Shown here: positions 32,417 through 41,179 of the stretch, piece by piece
Layout: each line of letters starts with the position of its first letter
Numbering within the stretch: position 1 is the first letter of the stretch
Assembly (NCBI GenBank): GCA_017617145.1
Contig: JAFZWX010000122.1
Span: 1 to 49,924, forward strand
DNA length: 49,924 nt
Origin: Treponema sp.
Lineage (GTDB): Bacteria > Spirochaetota > Spirochaetia > Treponematales > Treponemataceae
Direction: 5' to 3'
Position numbers and translations under genes: made by a program
The notes under the pieces: model-generated
Told to the model about the DNA's origin: nothing
Seen by the model: the letters and a program-made list of their open reading frames with translations, nothing else
Databases searched by the model: none

Positions 32417-33670
32417 TCAGAATTCGCCTTTAAGAAGACTAAGTGATTTTTGAACAAGTACATTCGGCTTCTGAGGTTTTACAATGTAGGTCTTTGCACC
32501 TGACTGAAGAATTTTTACAACCCATTCACGCTGCAACGGAGGAGAATAAACAATTACAGGTGGAGAGTTGTATTCTCGTCGCAACTGGTTCAGAACATTT
32601 AAACCCGAGTTATCTGGAAGAACAACATCCATAACAACAAGATTAAATTTTTCTGCTTTATAATCTGCCAGGAATGATTGGCTTGAATTATAGGCAGAAA
32701 CATTGGCACCATATCCTTCAAAGGCTGTTTTGCTCATTGCAAGAGATTTTAGATCGGCATCGATAATTGCAATATTAAGAACCGTTCCGTCTGCTTCTTT
32801 AAGAGCTTCCGGATCAGAGTTTGTATCAGAGAAAAAGCGGGTTTCAACAGAACTTGAATCTTCATCAAGATATGAAGAGGTAAGAATGCGGTCTGTAATA
32901 AGGTCAGAAACACTGGAAGTGATAGTTGTATCAATAAGAGAGTTCAAAACCTTAGGCAGATTATTTGACATTTCAATTCCATTGTATGCTGCATGACCGT
33001 CAAGAAAGTCTTTAAGGAACGGACTTAGAGAAAGAATCTTTACGTGTTTTGTGTGAACCTTAGGGCAGGCAAGTACATTGTCGAGCAGGAATTCAAGGTT
33101 ATAACCGTCAACAAAAGTAAGCTCAAGATTCGTAAGCATAATTAAGATTTTTGGAGATTCAAGCTCTTCGGTCTCAATCATTTCTGAAAGCTTATATTGA
33201 AGAAGTGCAATTTTTTCACGGTTCAGGCCAACAGCAAGTTCAATAAAAATAATGCTGTTGTTACGGTGAAGGTCAAGCACACTTGGAGTTGTATCCATAG
33301 AAAGAGGAATGTGAAGTACCCTGCCGATTGCTTCAAAGAAAACATCAAACTGAATAGGTTTTGCAAAGTATTTGATTACGCCGTATTTAGCAAGAGCAGC
33401 AATACTGCTTTTTTCGGCAGAAGGTCCGGTGATGATTGTAGGAATTGAGGCTGTATTAGGGTCGCCTAATTTCTTTTCAAGAAAAGCCATTTCCTCAACG
33501 CGATCTTCACCCATATCAAGAATAACAAGATTAGGCAGAAGGGTGAGCATTTTAGGATAAGAATCCCTGTTTTCCTGTGTAAGCGTTACTTCAATCTGGT
33601 CGACAGACAATTTCTGCTTCAAAAAATCTCTGAAGAGCTGATGACTGTCAATTATTAAAACCTTTTTCAT
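32417..33670 (-). CDS. Response regulator with two receiver domains and a STAS-like middle
   Basis: A 417-residue protein. Residues 1-125 are a receiver domain (VLIIDSHQLFRD; phosphorylation site in VILDMGE; KPIQ). Residues about 135-245 resemble a STAS domain (IIFIELAVGLNREK ... LEFLLDNVLACPKV). Residues about 298-417 are a second receiver (IAIIDADLKS; VVMDVVLPDNSG; VKPQKP). No DNA-binding or enzyme domain is present, so it probably signals through protein contacts. No histidine kinase is adjacent. The PHP phosphatase lies 2 bp downstream. Confidence 0.75.
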   Translation of the reverse strand: MKKVLIIDSHQLFRDFLKQKLSVDQIEVTLTQENRDSYPKMLTLLPNLVILDMGEDRVEEMAFLEKKLGDPNTASIPTIITGPSAEKSSIAALAKYGVIKYFAKPIQFDVFFEAIGRVLHIPLSMDTTPSVLDLHRNNSIIFIELAVGLNREKIALLQYKLSEMIETEELESPKILIMLTNLELTFVDGYNLEFLLDNVLACPKVHTKHVKILSLSPFLKDFLDGHAAYNGIEMSNNLPKVLNSLIDTTITSSVSDLITDRILTSSYLDEDSSSVETRFFSDTNSDPEALKEADGTVLNIAIIDADLKSLAMSKTAFEGYGANVSAYNSSQSFLADYKAEKFNLVVMDVVLPDNSGLNVLNQLRREYNSPPVIVYSPPLQREWVVKILQSGAKTYIVKPQKPNVLVQKSLSLLKGEF

Positions 33671-33762
33671 CTTAATAACAATTATAATACAATCTTGGAA
33701 AAATATCTACTTTTTTATATAATCGAAAGAAAGGTGAACCTAAATAATATCAGGAGGTCAGA

Positions 33763-34467
33763 ATGCCTGTTTCGACAACTGCTTTAACTAAGAAAGAAAA
33801 GATTGCCCTTGAGGCAAGACGTTTTATTACACGTGTTTATGCCTGGATGGCTGTTGCGCTTGTCCTTAGTGCAGCCAGTGCTTTTTTTGCGGCAATCACT
33901 CCTGCTGTTTATAATTTTTTATGGAGTGGCCGTCACATTGGATTTTATGTGCTCGTTGCTGTTGAAATTCTTCTTGTTGTAATCCTTTCTGCAACATTAC
34001 AGAAAATGCCTGTTGGCTTTGCGGGCTTTCTTTTTGTGCTTTATTCAATTGTAAACGGCATGACACTTTCTGCAATTTTCCTTGTGTTTGAAATTAAATC
34101 AATTTATATTGTATTCCTTATTTCTGCCGGAATGTTTTTTGCAATGTCGCTTTACGGCCGCTACACAAAACAGGATCTTAACTCTGCCGGCCGTTATCTT
34201 ATGATGGCAGTATTCGGACTTGTAATTCTTGCAGTTGTAAACTTATTGTTAAAATCAAGCATTCTCCAGTGGATAATTTCACTTGTAACACTTGTAGTTT
34301 TCATTGGACTCACTGCTTACGATACAAATAAAATTGTACGCGCCTCTGAGCTTGCCGACGGTTCAGATGTTTTCAAAAAAGCTGCAATTTATGGTGCCCT
34401 TGAATTGTATCTTGATTTCCTTAATATCTTCCTGTCTTTACTTAACTTATTCGGAAAGAAACGATAG
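33763..34467 (+). CDS. Bax inhibitor-1 / YccA family membrane protein
   Basis: A 234-residue protein with seven predicted membrane helices. It shows the family start (FITRVYAWMAVALVLSAASA), NGMTLSAIF and the C-terminal LTAYDTNKI and LYLDFLNIFLSLLNLFG. BI-1 family proteins are thought to leak calcium or modulate membrane proteases such as FtsH. AGGAGG lies seven bases before the ATG, with an A/T-rich promoter region upstream. Confidence 0.92.
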   Translation: MPVSTTALTKKEKIALEARRFITRVYAWMAVALVLSAASAFFAAITPAVYNFLWSGRHIGFYVLVAVEILLVVILSATLQKMPVGFAGFLFVLYSIVNGMTLSAIFLVFEIKSIYIVFLISAGMFFAMSLYGRYTKQDLNSAGRYLMMAVFGLVILAVVNLLLKSSILQWIISLVTLVVFIGLTAYDTNKIVRASELADGSDVFKKAAIYGALELYLDFLNIFLSLLNLFGKKR

Positions 34468-34505
34468 TTTTTTATAATTTTAATGACGGTAGCCGTTTTA
34501 TGTGT

Positions 34506-34511
34506 TATACT
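34506..34511 (+). promoter_or_regulatory. -10 box for the small membrane-protein gene
   Basis: TATACT in the context TGTTATACT, an extended -10 identical to the one before the response regulator at 38370. It lies about 33 nt before the ATG at 34544. No strong -35. Confidence 0.45.
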
Positions 34512-34543
34512 TGTGAATATAGAAAATAATAGGAGTTATTGTT

Positions 34544-34723
34544 ATGGCAAAATCATCAGAAGAAAAAGAAACAACAGAAAAGACTAAGCCTGCAGATGAA
34601 AAGGTCGTTGCAGCAAATAAACCAAAGATTGGCATTTTGGAATATTTTAAATCACCAAGCTTCCTTGTATTAGTAATTTTTATTGTAATGATGGTTGTTG
34701 GTGGTGTTGTAGTTTACATGTAA
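34544..34723 (+). CDS. 59-residue single-pass membrane protein
   Basis: A short gene. The first 30 residues are charged (KSSEEKETTEKTKPADEK) and the last 22 are a hydrophobic helix (SFLVLVIFIVMMVVGG...). The N-terminus would stay in the cytoplasm. AGGAG lies eight bases upstream of the ATG and an extended -10 precedes it, so it looks like a real, separately expressed gene. Function unknown; small tail-anchored proteins often modulate larger membrane complexes. Confidence 0.7.
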   Translation: MAKSSEEKETTEKTKPADEKVVAANKPKIGILEYFKSPSFLVLVIFIVMMVVGGVVVYM

Positions 34724-34833
34724 AAAACAATCCTCTTATAAAGAATCCAATTTTAGTTTTATCTCAAAATGACCTATAGCGTAGAACCATTGTTTTCGCT
34801 ATAATAAATGTACTTTAATCCACAGGAGTTTTT

Positions 34834-36243
34834 ATGAAAACTGACGAAAAATTTGATTTTTCAATTGAAAATCTTGGACCTTGTACAATTCAGTCCCCAA
34901 TCAAGCTTTCTACAGTTCAGGGCGACTACACAGCAAATTATGTTCGTGATGATTCTTACGTAATTGCAAATGTAAATGTTTACGATACAAAACAGCCGAT
35001 TGTGCTTGATTCATCAAATCTTATGGAAAAAGCAGGACCACGTGAAAAGATTTTCTTTGATCCAACTCATGCAAAAGCTGGAATCTGTACCTGTGGTGGA
35101 TTATGTCCGGGCTTGAACGATGTTATTCGTGCCATAGTACGTTGTTTGAATACTCGTTATGGCGTAAAAACAATTAAAGGCTATCAGTTTGGTTTCCGCG
35201 GATTTTTTGCCGATTCTGGTTTTGAACCGATTGAACTTGACCGCTATCTGATTGATGAAATTCATAAGATTGGAGGAACTTATCTTGGAACAAGCCGTGG
35301 CGGTGGTCAGCGTGTTAGTGAAATTGTTGACTGTCTTGAACGCGACGGAATCAATATGCTTTTTATCATTGGTGGTGATGGTACTCAGCGTGGTTCTTAT
35401 GATATAGCCTGCGAAGTAGAAAAGCGCGGTCTTAAGTGTTCTGTTGTTGGAGTTCCAAAAACTGTTGATAATGACCTTATGTTCATGGACCGTTCATTCG
35501 GATTTGAAACAGCTGTTCAGCGTGCAAAGGAAACTGTAGCTGCAGTTCACATGGAAGCTGCCAGCCAGATAAATGGAATTGGTCTTGTAAAACTCATGGG
35601 TCGTGAAGCCGGATTCATTGCTGCCGCTGCTGCACTTTCGAGCCACGAAACAAACTTCTGTCTTATTCCAGAAGTTCCTTTTGAAATGGAAGGCGAAAAC
35701 GGATTCCTTGCTTGTCTTGAACGCCGTCTTGCTAAACGTGGTCATGCAGTAATTGTAGTTTCTGAAGGTGCAGGACAAGATTTGCTTCAGTCAACTGGTG
35801 CAACAGATGCTTCCGGAAACAAAAAGCTTTCTGATATTGGTCTTTTCCTTAAAACAGAAATTGAAAAATACTTTAAAGCAAAGAAAATAGAAATAAACCT
35901 TAAATATATTGATCCTTCTTATCAGATTCGTGCCTGTGTTACAACCGCAAGTGATTCCATTTACTGTGAACGCCTTGGCAACAATGCTGTTCATGCCGCT
36001 ATGGCAGGAAAAACAAAGTGTGTAATTGGTCTTGTTCATGATAAGTTTGTTCATTTACCAATCAGCGCTGTAACAGCTCATCGTAATGCCGTTGATCCTG
36101 AAGGTTCACTCTGGCGCGATACTCTTGATGCAACTGGTCAGCCTATTCTTATGGTAAATGATATTGAAAAAGCTCATTCAAAGATGGCTGCTGCAGTTGC
36201 TGGTGCAAAGAGTAAGCCTAGCGAGCAGAAAAAAGGAAAATAA
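34834..36243 (+). CDS. pfkA: 6-phosphofructokinase, plant/trypanosome-like type
   Basis: A 469-residue enzyme phosphorylating fructose 6-phosphate. Motifs are [47 protein letters not shown] and [14 protein letters not shown]. The residue that decides the donor is Gly in GGDGT (ATP-type), while the second site is Lys in PKTVDND (PPi-type). The Gly/Lys pair is the one found in plant and trypanosome ATP-dependent enzymes, so ATP is the likelier donor. An AGGAG ribosome-binding site precedes the ATG and a TATAAT lies at 34800-34805. Confidence 0.88.
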   Translation: MKTDEKFDFSIENLGPCTIQSPIKLSTVQGDYTANYVRDDSYVIANVNVYDTKQPIVLDSSNLMEKAGPREKIFFDPTHAKAGICTCGGLCPGLNDVIRAIVRCLNTRYGVKTIKGYQFGFRGFFADSGFEPIELDRYLIDEIHKIGGTYLGTSRGGGQRVSEIVDCLERDGINMLFIIGGDGTQRGSYDIACEVEKRGLKCSVVGVPKTVDNDLMFMDRSFGFETAVQRAKETVAAVHMEAASQINGIGLVKLMGREAGFIAAAAALSSHETNFCLIPEVPFEMEGENGFLACLERRLAKRGHAVIVVSEGAGQDLLQSTGATDASGNKKLSDIGLFLKTEIEKYFKAKKIEINLKYIDPSYQIRACVTTASDSIYCERLGNNAVHAAMAGKTKCVIGLVHDKFVHLPISAVTAHRNAVDPEGSLWRDTLDATGQPILMVNDIEKAHSKMAAAVAGAKSKPSEQKKGK

Positions 36244-36246
36244 GTT

Positions 36247-36882
36247 TTGCCAGAAAAGGAAACAACGGGGTCCCTGAGGCTCTCGAAGGGCCCTCAAGAA
36301 TTCACTTCTCCTTTACTACTCCAAATCCTCCTTGGCATAATCTTTGGCTTTTTAAACCACGCAGTTTACTTTCTCCAAAGCTTTAACCCTGTTCCGCTTT
36401 ATATGGACACCCTTTTTACAGTAGCTGCTTCGTTTTTTGGTGCAGTTAGTGGAGTTATTGCAGCAGCCCTTTATCATATTTTGTATTTGCTCTTTTACCA
36501 GAATGTAGCCGCCTCTTCTCTTGTGTGGATGATCTGCAGTCTTACAATTGTTCTTATAATCAGACTTTATATAAAGATTCGTAAAAGGGTAGAGTTCCCC
36601 GATATCATTCTTTTGATTTTTTTGATTGCCCTTATAATCAGTGTAGAAGGTGCTGTTATTTTTACAGTTCTTAATGCCTGCACAAATTTTACCGAAGATT
36701 CACAGATAAAATTTATGTACGCGCTTTTGAACAGCAACAATGTTTCGGTATTTGTTTCGGCTCTGCTTCCGCGGGTTCCTGTAAATATTTTAGATAAGGC
36801 AATCTGCGTGCTGCTGGGCTGGTTCAGTTTTAAGGGAGTGCGTAAAATCCTAGAGGCTATTACAGCTTCAAAAAAAGCTTAA
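36247..36882 (+). CDS. Polytopic membrane protein of unknown function
   Basis: A 211-residue protein with about five membrane helices and a pattern of PLYMDTLFTVAASFFGAVSG like the S components of ECF transporters or integral sensor domains; not assigned. It begins 4 nt after the phosphofructokinase stop, probably at a TTG with AAGGAA about ten bases upstream. Residues 9-17 are encoded by a dispersed palindrome (36267-36294). Its end overlaps the convergent histidine kinase gene by 23 bp. Confidence 0.6.
   Translation: MPEKETTGSLRLSKGPQEFTSPLLLQILLGIIFGFLNHAVYFLQSFNPVPLYMDTLFTVAASFFGAVSGVIAAALYHILYLLFYQNVAASSLVWMICSLTIVLIIRLYIKIRKRVEFPDIILLIFLIALIISVEGAVIFTVLNACTNFTEDSQIKFMYALLNSNNVSVFVSALLPRVPVNILDKAICVLLGWFSFKGVRKILEAITASKKA
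36267..36294. repeat. Dispersed palindrome in the 5' end of the membrane-protein gene
   Basis: GGGTCCCT and AGGGCCCT flank the core GAGGCTCTCGA. It is the same core as at 6653-6678. It adds about nine codons to the N-terminus of the gene that starts at 36247 without breaking the frame. Confidence 0.65.
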
Positions 36883-37717
36883 CCTGGGTTCCTGTTTCCT
36901 GGTCACTTTTAATTTCGAGTTTTGCACCCAAAAGGGTAGCGCGGCTTTTCATTCCTTTTATTCCAAGATGAGTGCTCTGACTGATGATGTCTTCTGCCGG
37001 TTGTGATTTTTGTGGGGTATCACCGTTTGGCAACGCTTCTGGAATTCCTCTTCCATCATCACTTATCATAAATAAAAGACCGCTTGATTCTTTGTCGGCC
37101 GAGTCTGTTTCTGCACGCAAAATTACACTTATTTCACTTGCACCTGAATGCTTAATTGCGTTGTTAATACTTTCCTGAACAATCCTGAAAATATGAAGCT
37201 TCTGCTCTGTTGCAATTTTTGAAAAAAGCTCTGAATCCCGGGCATAAAACTTACACTGAATACCGCCCGCCTGATTCACATTTTCGCATAGTTCCTGAAG
37301 CAGCTGTGTAATAGAAGCACTTTCAATTTCGCCGGGAGTAAGATTTCTTATTATGTTCCTGATGTTTTTAAGATTCTCTTCTTCTATCTGCTGGATTTTT
37401 TCAAGCAGGGCCTTTTGCTCTTCCGGCAAACTTGATGAATCCATAAGCTTATGTGTGTAAAGCAGTGCAGTCCTGATATCCTGGGTAACTGTGTCGTGCA
37501 GGTCGCGGCTAATTCTGCTTCGTTCATTTTCCTGAACCTGAGTGATTGTTTCGGTTACAAGGCGTTCCTTTTTATTCTGCTCTTCAAGGCTTCTGTTTTT
37601 TTCTTTATTTCTGATATACGAAAGAAGAAAAAGAACAAACGTAACACACAAGAATGAGATAATAGAAAGAAGTTCTACAAATTGAAATACCGCAAGATTA
37701 GTTTCTGTTGGATCCAT
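36860..37717 (-). CDS. NarL-type sensor histidine kinase
   Basis: A 285-residue protein. One membrane helix (about 12-34) is followed by a coiled segment and a HisKA_3 dimerisation domain with the phospho-acceptor His in ERSRISRDLHDTVTQD. The ATPase domain has the N box VQESINNAIKHSG and the G box ISDDGRGIP. There is no extracellular sensing domain, so it likely senses the membrane or a partner. It lies 18 nt after its response regulator gene. Confidence 0.88.
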   Translation of the reverse strand: MDPTETNLAVFQFVELLSIISFLCVTFVLFLLSYIRNKEKNRSLEEQNKKERLVTETITQVQENERSRISRDLHDTVTQDIRTALLYTHKLMDSSSLPEEQKALLEKIQQIEEENLKNIRNIIRNLTPGEIESASITQLLQELCENVNQAGGIQCKFYARDSELFSKIATEQKLHIFRIVQESINNAIKHSGASEISVILRAETDSADKESSGLLFMISDDGRGIPEALPNGDTPQKSQPAEDIISQSTHLGIKGMKSRATLLGAKLEIKSDQETGTQVKLFLKL

Positions 37718-37735
37718 GCTTCTATTTTGACAGTA

Positions 37736-38362
37736 TCAGGTTAGTTTTTCAAGCAAGCTGCTGCGGTCACGGCAGCCAATTTTATCATAAATAACACTGA
37801 TATAGTTTTCGAGAGTGGTAAGTTTTATCTGCAGTTTTTGGGCAATTTCTTCGTTGCTAAGTCCATCCTGAATAAGCTTTACAACCTGCATTTCGCGTTT
37901 TGTAAGAACAGAAAAAAGTGAATTCATTTCCATTAAAGAAGTAACAAGGTCCGGCTGAATAAAAGTTTTTCCCACCGCAATTGTGTTGATTGCATCAAGC
38001 AGCATTTTTTCATCACTAAGCTTAGAAACAAAGCCCTTTGCTCCAACTTCTGCACTCATTGCCCGTTCAATAAATCCCCCTGAATCATGACTTGAAAAAA
38101 TCACACTTGGAACACCTGCCTTTGCAAGTATTTTTACAGCTTCAAAACCGTTGTAGGAATAATCAGGATTTCCCTTAATCTGAATGTCAACAACTGCAAC
38201 AATCTGATTTTCCCCAGCTTCCCCGATCTTTTTAATAATCGCCGGCAGTTCATCAAGCCCTTCTGCTTCTGCAAGAATTGTCCAGTCTGAGTTTTCGGTA
38301 ATATAGAAAGAAATGCCTTTGCGAAGCATTTTATGATCGTCAATCAAAATCAGTTTTTTCAT
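37736..38362 (-). CDS. NarL/LuxR-type response regulator
   Basis: A 208-residue protein. The receiver domain (1-130) has LILIDDHKMLRKG, the phospho-acceptor Asp in VVDIQIKG and the SKLSD Lys. The C-terminal LuxR helix-turn-helix is recognised by LTKREMQVVKLIQDGLSNEEIAQ. The ATG at 38362 fits the family start; it has no ribosome-binding site and lies 7 nt from an extended -10, so it is probably leaderless. It is the upstream member of the two-component operon. Confidence 0.9.
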   Translation of the reverse strand: MKKLILIDDHKMLRKGISFYITENSDWTILAEAEGLDELPAIIKKIGEAGENQIVAVVDIQIKGNPDYSYNGFEAVKILAKAGVPSVIFSSHDSGGFIERAMSAEVGAKGFVSKLSDEKMLLDAINTIAVGKTFIQPDLVTSLMEMNSLFSVLTKREMQVVKLIQDGLSNEEIAQKLQIKLTTLENYISVIYDKIGCRDRSSLLEKLT

Positions 38363-38369
38363 TGATTTT

Positions 38370-38378
38370 AGTATAACA
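38370..38378 (-). promoter_or_regulatory. Extended -10 promoter of the two-component operon
   Basis: The minus strand reads TGTTATACT, followed by 7 nt and then the ATG of the response regulator. A weak TTGCGC lies about 16 bp upstream as a possible -35. Confidence 0.6.
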
Positions 38379-38515
38379 CATAGAAGCACTCGCGCAATCA
38401 ATTTTAGTCACTAAAAAACAATGAGTTAACTCACATATATTCCCAAAGTCTGCATACTGTTTTTATGAGAGAAGCGGGCGTAAAATTACAGTGAATAAAA
38501 CATGGAGATATAGTT

Positions 38516-39346
38516 ATGTCTGAAGGATATGGTTATTACAGAATAGATTTTTACAAAAAGGACGGTACACCCGACGAACTAAAGGCAAAAGAGGCCTTTG
38601 ACTGGTGTTCAAAACAGTATGACTGGTTTACAGAAGAAGAACCTTTTACTCTGGAAAATAATCAAATCTTATGGAATGAAAGAAAATATTCAGATGGACT
38701 GCCGCTGAAAAGCACTTTTAACAAAGTTCCGAATTTAGACGGTTATAGGGAACTTGCAATTATGCGCTGGTTTAAGGAGATGGGGGATGGAGTAAATGCT
38801 GAAGCAATTGCAGGTTCTTTCACCTGTGATTACACCGAAAGCGATCCTGAAGCATACTACAGACTCTGTATTATCTATAAAAACGGTACAAATGATTTTT
38901 GGAATATGATTAAACTAAATAGAGATATTTGTGCAAGTTATCAGTGGGGCATGTATTATGTGGTACATCCAAACACTTACAACCTGTTAAGGGGAGTATT
39001 CAGAAATAAAAAGACAGGAAGATCTTTTCTGTCGGGCTTTATTGTACTTGCCCCTGATGCTGAGGATTCTGATGAAAAGTTTTTCTGCAAGTTCACAAGA
39101 GATCAGCATGGCCACATAGATGATTCTGAACCTTTTTTGTGCGATGCGGAGGGTAATTATATTCCAGACGGCAATGGAATTGCAAAATTCAATCATTTTA
39201 GTGAAACGGATTTTGATATTATCGAGTATTTTATTTCAGACAAAGTAAATAAGAAACCAGAACTATACGGAGACATTGCAGACTGGGAATTCAAAGGCTT
39301 TTCATGCCTGCCACCCGTTTTCGACCTTGTGAAGAGGAATAATTAA
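38516..39346 (+). CDS. Unknown 276-residue protein, first gene of the zinc-ribbon cluster
   Basis: Not recognised. A soluble protein rich in Tyr, Trp, Phe and Asp, without signal peptide, membrane helix or clear motif. The start SEGYGYYRIDFYKKDGTPDE and the paired Trp/Asp segments (AFDWCSKQYDWF; RGVFRNKKTGRSFLSGF) suggest a mixed alpha/beta fold. It lies at the head of the same-strand run ending at 49039. A weak ribosome-binding site GGAGA lies about nine bases before the ATG. Confidence 0.5.
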   Translation: MSEGYGYYRIDFYKKDGTPDELKAKEAFDWCSKQYDWFTEEEPFTLENNQILWNERKYSDGLPLKSTFNKVPNLDGYRELAIMRWFKEMGDGVNAEAIAGSFTCDYTESDPEAYYRLCIIYKNGTNDFWNMIKLNRDICASYQWGMYYVVHPNTYNLLRGVFRNKKTGRSFLSGFIVLAPDAEDSDEKFFCKFTRDQHGHIDDSEPFLCDAEGNYIPDGNGIAKFNHFSETDFDIIEYFISDKVNKKPELYGDIADWEFKGFSCLPPVFDLVKRNN

Positions 39347-39383
39347 ACTATCGCTGAATGGTGTTTATATTATCTGTAGAAAT

Positions 39384-39659
39384 ATGGAAAAGATGATAAC
39401 TGAACTGACCGGAAAAATAAAATTCGACAATTTTGCAGCTGATTCAAAGAGTGAATCTAAACGGCCATATCTTATTACGGCTAATGGAGAAAAGATTCTT
39501 CTGTATAAAAAGAATGATAACCCTTTTGAGAATAAAGGTTTTACTGATTTTGTAGATAAAGAAGTGATATTGACCGGTGAATTCAATGAAAATACCTTTA
39601 TTGTTTCTGAAGTTGTCTTAAAAAATGAACAGTTAGTAAAAGAGGAGGCCGGCAAATGA
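39384..39659 (+). CDS. Unknown 91-residue protein, OB-fold-like
   Basis: A small protein whose alternating beta pattern (ITELTGKIKF ... PYLITANGEKILLYKK ... DKEVILTGEFNENTFIVSEV) suggests a five-stranded OB-like barrel. This is a reading of the pattern, not a family match. The stop overlaps the ATG of the protease gene by 4 bp (ATGA), so the two are translationally coupled. A TATTAT box lies 10 nt before its ATG, and no ribosome-binding site is seen. Confidence 0.55.
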   Translation: MEKMITELTGKIKFDNFAADSKSESKRPYLITANGEKILLYKKNDNPFENKGFTDFVDKEVILTGEFNENTFIVSEVVLKNEQLVKEEAGK

Positions 39660-41170
39660 ACTACTGCGAAGACTGCGGTGCTCCTCTTAGTCCCGGAGTT
39701 TTGTTTTGTGAAAACTGTGGAGCAAAAATACAGGAAAACATCAATTCAGAAAATGCCTTTAGCAAAGCAGCCTCAAATGTAAATAATGAAAGAGGCCTTG
39801 TTTATACAAACTCAAATCTGCTTGCGGCACAGACAGGTCTTTCAAAAGATACTGTACTTTCTATAATAAATCAGTTTATAGCAGATGCACGCGGACGTGG
39901 CCTTCAGTATGAACTTTGTGATGTTTGTGAAAATTTTAAGGACGCCGGTAAAGTTGAAAAACATATAGAAATAATTTCAAAAATAGCTGCTAAAGCAAAT
40001 ATTGATTATCTTTTTATAATTGGTTCAAGCTCGGTGATTCCGTCTGCTGTCTGGAAAAATGAAGCCTGCGATTATGAATCTGATAGGGATGTTTCCGGTG
40101 ATTTGTGCTATGCAACACTAAATTTGAAATCACCATTTTCAAGAGTAAAATATGATTTTTCCCGAACCTTGAAAGTTGGTCGACTTCCAAACTGCGATTT
40201 TGCCACTTATTTTGAAAATCTTAAAAAGGGCTCAGGTAAAATAGAAGAGACAAAAAGCTTTGGCATGAGTGCAAAAGTTTGGCAGGCTGAAACCTGTGAT
40301 ATTTACAGTCATATCTGTCAGACTTCTTCTGTAGTCACTTCACCTGAATGTACAAAAAACTCTGCTGCAGGCCTTATTCCCTCTGATACAAATCTTTTTC
40401 TTTTTAATCTTCATGGTTCAAATCAGACTGAATACTGGTATGGCCAGGAAGAGTCGAATTACCCTGAAGCAATTGAACCTTCAACTTTTGACGGAATAAA
40501 AAATCCATATTTTCTTGCAGTAGAAGCCTGCTATGGTGCTTTTTATGAAGGCCGCAGTAAAGATAAAAGCGTATTGCTTTCTGCTCTAAGCGGTATGTGT
40601 ATTTCTTTTCTTGGTTCTTCCAGAATTGCTTTTGGTACTCCTAAAGCACCAGGTTCCTGTGCAGATGTTATTTGTGATTCATGGCTTCAAAAACTTAAGG
40701 CCGGGCAAACGGCAGGCAAGAGTCTTGAAGATGCAAGAAAAAATCTTATGAAAGACAAAAGTCCTGAGGCAATAAAAACTCTGGCAGAGTTTTCGCTTTA
40801 TGGAGATCCTTCTGCGAGAATGAAAATGGGTTATTCTGCGGCTGACGCAAAGGCCCTGAAACAAGTTCAGGGTGACGTACCTCATCAGGGTGACGTGAAA
40901 AAAACTGCATCTATTGTCGATTTGCCCGACATTCACCTTGCAGTCCGTCGTGAAATTGCCGCAGTAGACAAGAAAATTTCGGAATCAATTGAGGAAATGG
41001 TATACAGACAGTACAGGGAACTTTATGGGGTAAAGCCTGTTTATTATAAAACCCACGGCTCAGATGATATGAATGCTGTATTTAGCGGAAAAAATGCACT
41101 GGGAGCAAAAATAGTAAACGTTCATTTCACTGCTAATGGTGAAATAAAAGGATTGCTTGAAAGTAAGTAG
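39656..41170 (+). CDS. Zinc-ribbon, gingipain-like (C25-type) cysteine protease
   Basis: A 504-residue protein. Residues 4-21 are a zinc ribbon (CEDCGAPLSPGVLFCENCGA). The core has the layout of peptidase family C25, clan CD: a hydrophobic strand then the DYLFIIGSSSVIP turn, YESDRDVSGDLCYATL, TLKVGRLP, the catalytic His in LFNLHGS (H253), the catalytic Cys in VEACYGAF (C292), and YGDPSARM after the core. A C-terminal domain of about 85 residues follows. It has no signal peptide, so it acts in the cytoplasm, unlike secreted gingipains. In-frame repeats at 40854-40896 lie just after the protease domain. Confidence 0.75.
   Translation: MNYCEDCGAPLSPGVLFCENCGAKIQENINSENAFSKAASNVNNERGLVYTNSNLLAAQTGLSKDTVLSIINQFIADARGRGLQYELCDVCENFKDAGKVEKHIEIISKIAAKANIDYLFIIGSSSVIPSAVWKNEACDYESDRDVSGDLCYATLNLKSPFSRVKYDFSRTLKVGRLPNCDFATYFENLKKGSGKIEETKSFGMSAKVWQAETCDIYSHICQTSSVVTSPECTKNSAAGLIPSDTNLFLFNLHGSNQTEYWYGQEESNYPEAIEPSTFDGIKNPYFLAVEACYGAFYEGRSKDKSVLLSALSGMCISFLGSSRIAFGTPKAPGSCADVICDSWLQKLKAGQTAGKSLEDARKNLMKDKSPEAIKTLAEFSLYGDPSARMKMGYSAADAKALKQVQGDVPHQGDVKKTASIVDLPDIHLAVRREIAAVDKKISESIEEMVYRQYRELYGVKPVYYKTHGSDDMNAVFSGKNALGAKIVNVHFTANGEIKGLLESK
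40854..40896. repeat. Palindromic and tandem repeat inside the C25-like protease gene
   Basis: CCCTGAA/TTCAGGG around ACAAG forms a 7-bp hairpin. CAGGGTGACGT occurs twice (40868-40878 and 40886-40896), 18 bp apart. The core TGAAACAAGTTCA is shared with 42158-42170. It is translated in frame as part of the linker after the protease domain. Confidence 0.7.
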
Positions 41171-41179
41171 GAGAAGGAT

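Noticed and set aside
34834..36243. Pyrophosphate-dependent phosphofructokinase
   Set aside because: The donor-site residue is Gly (GGDGT), not the Asp of PPi enzymes; the Lys in PKTVDND occurs in both groups.
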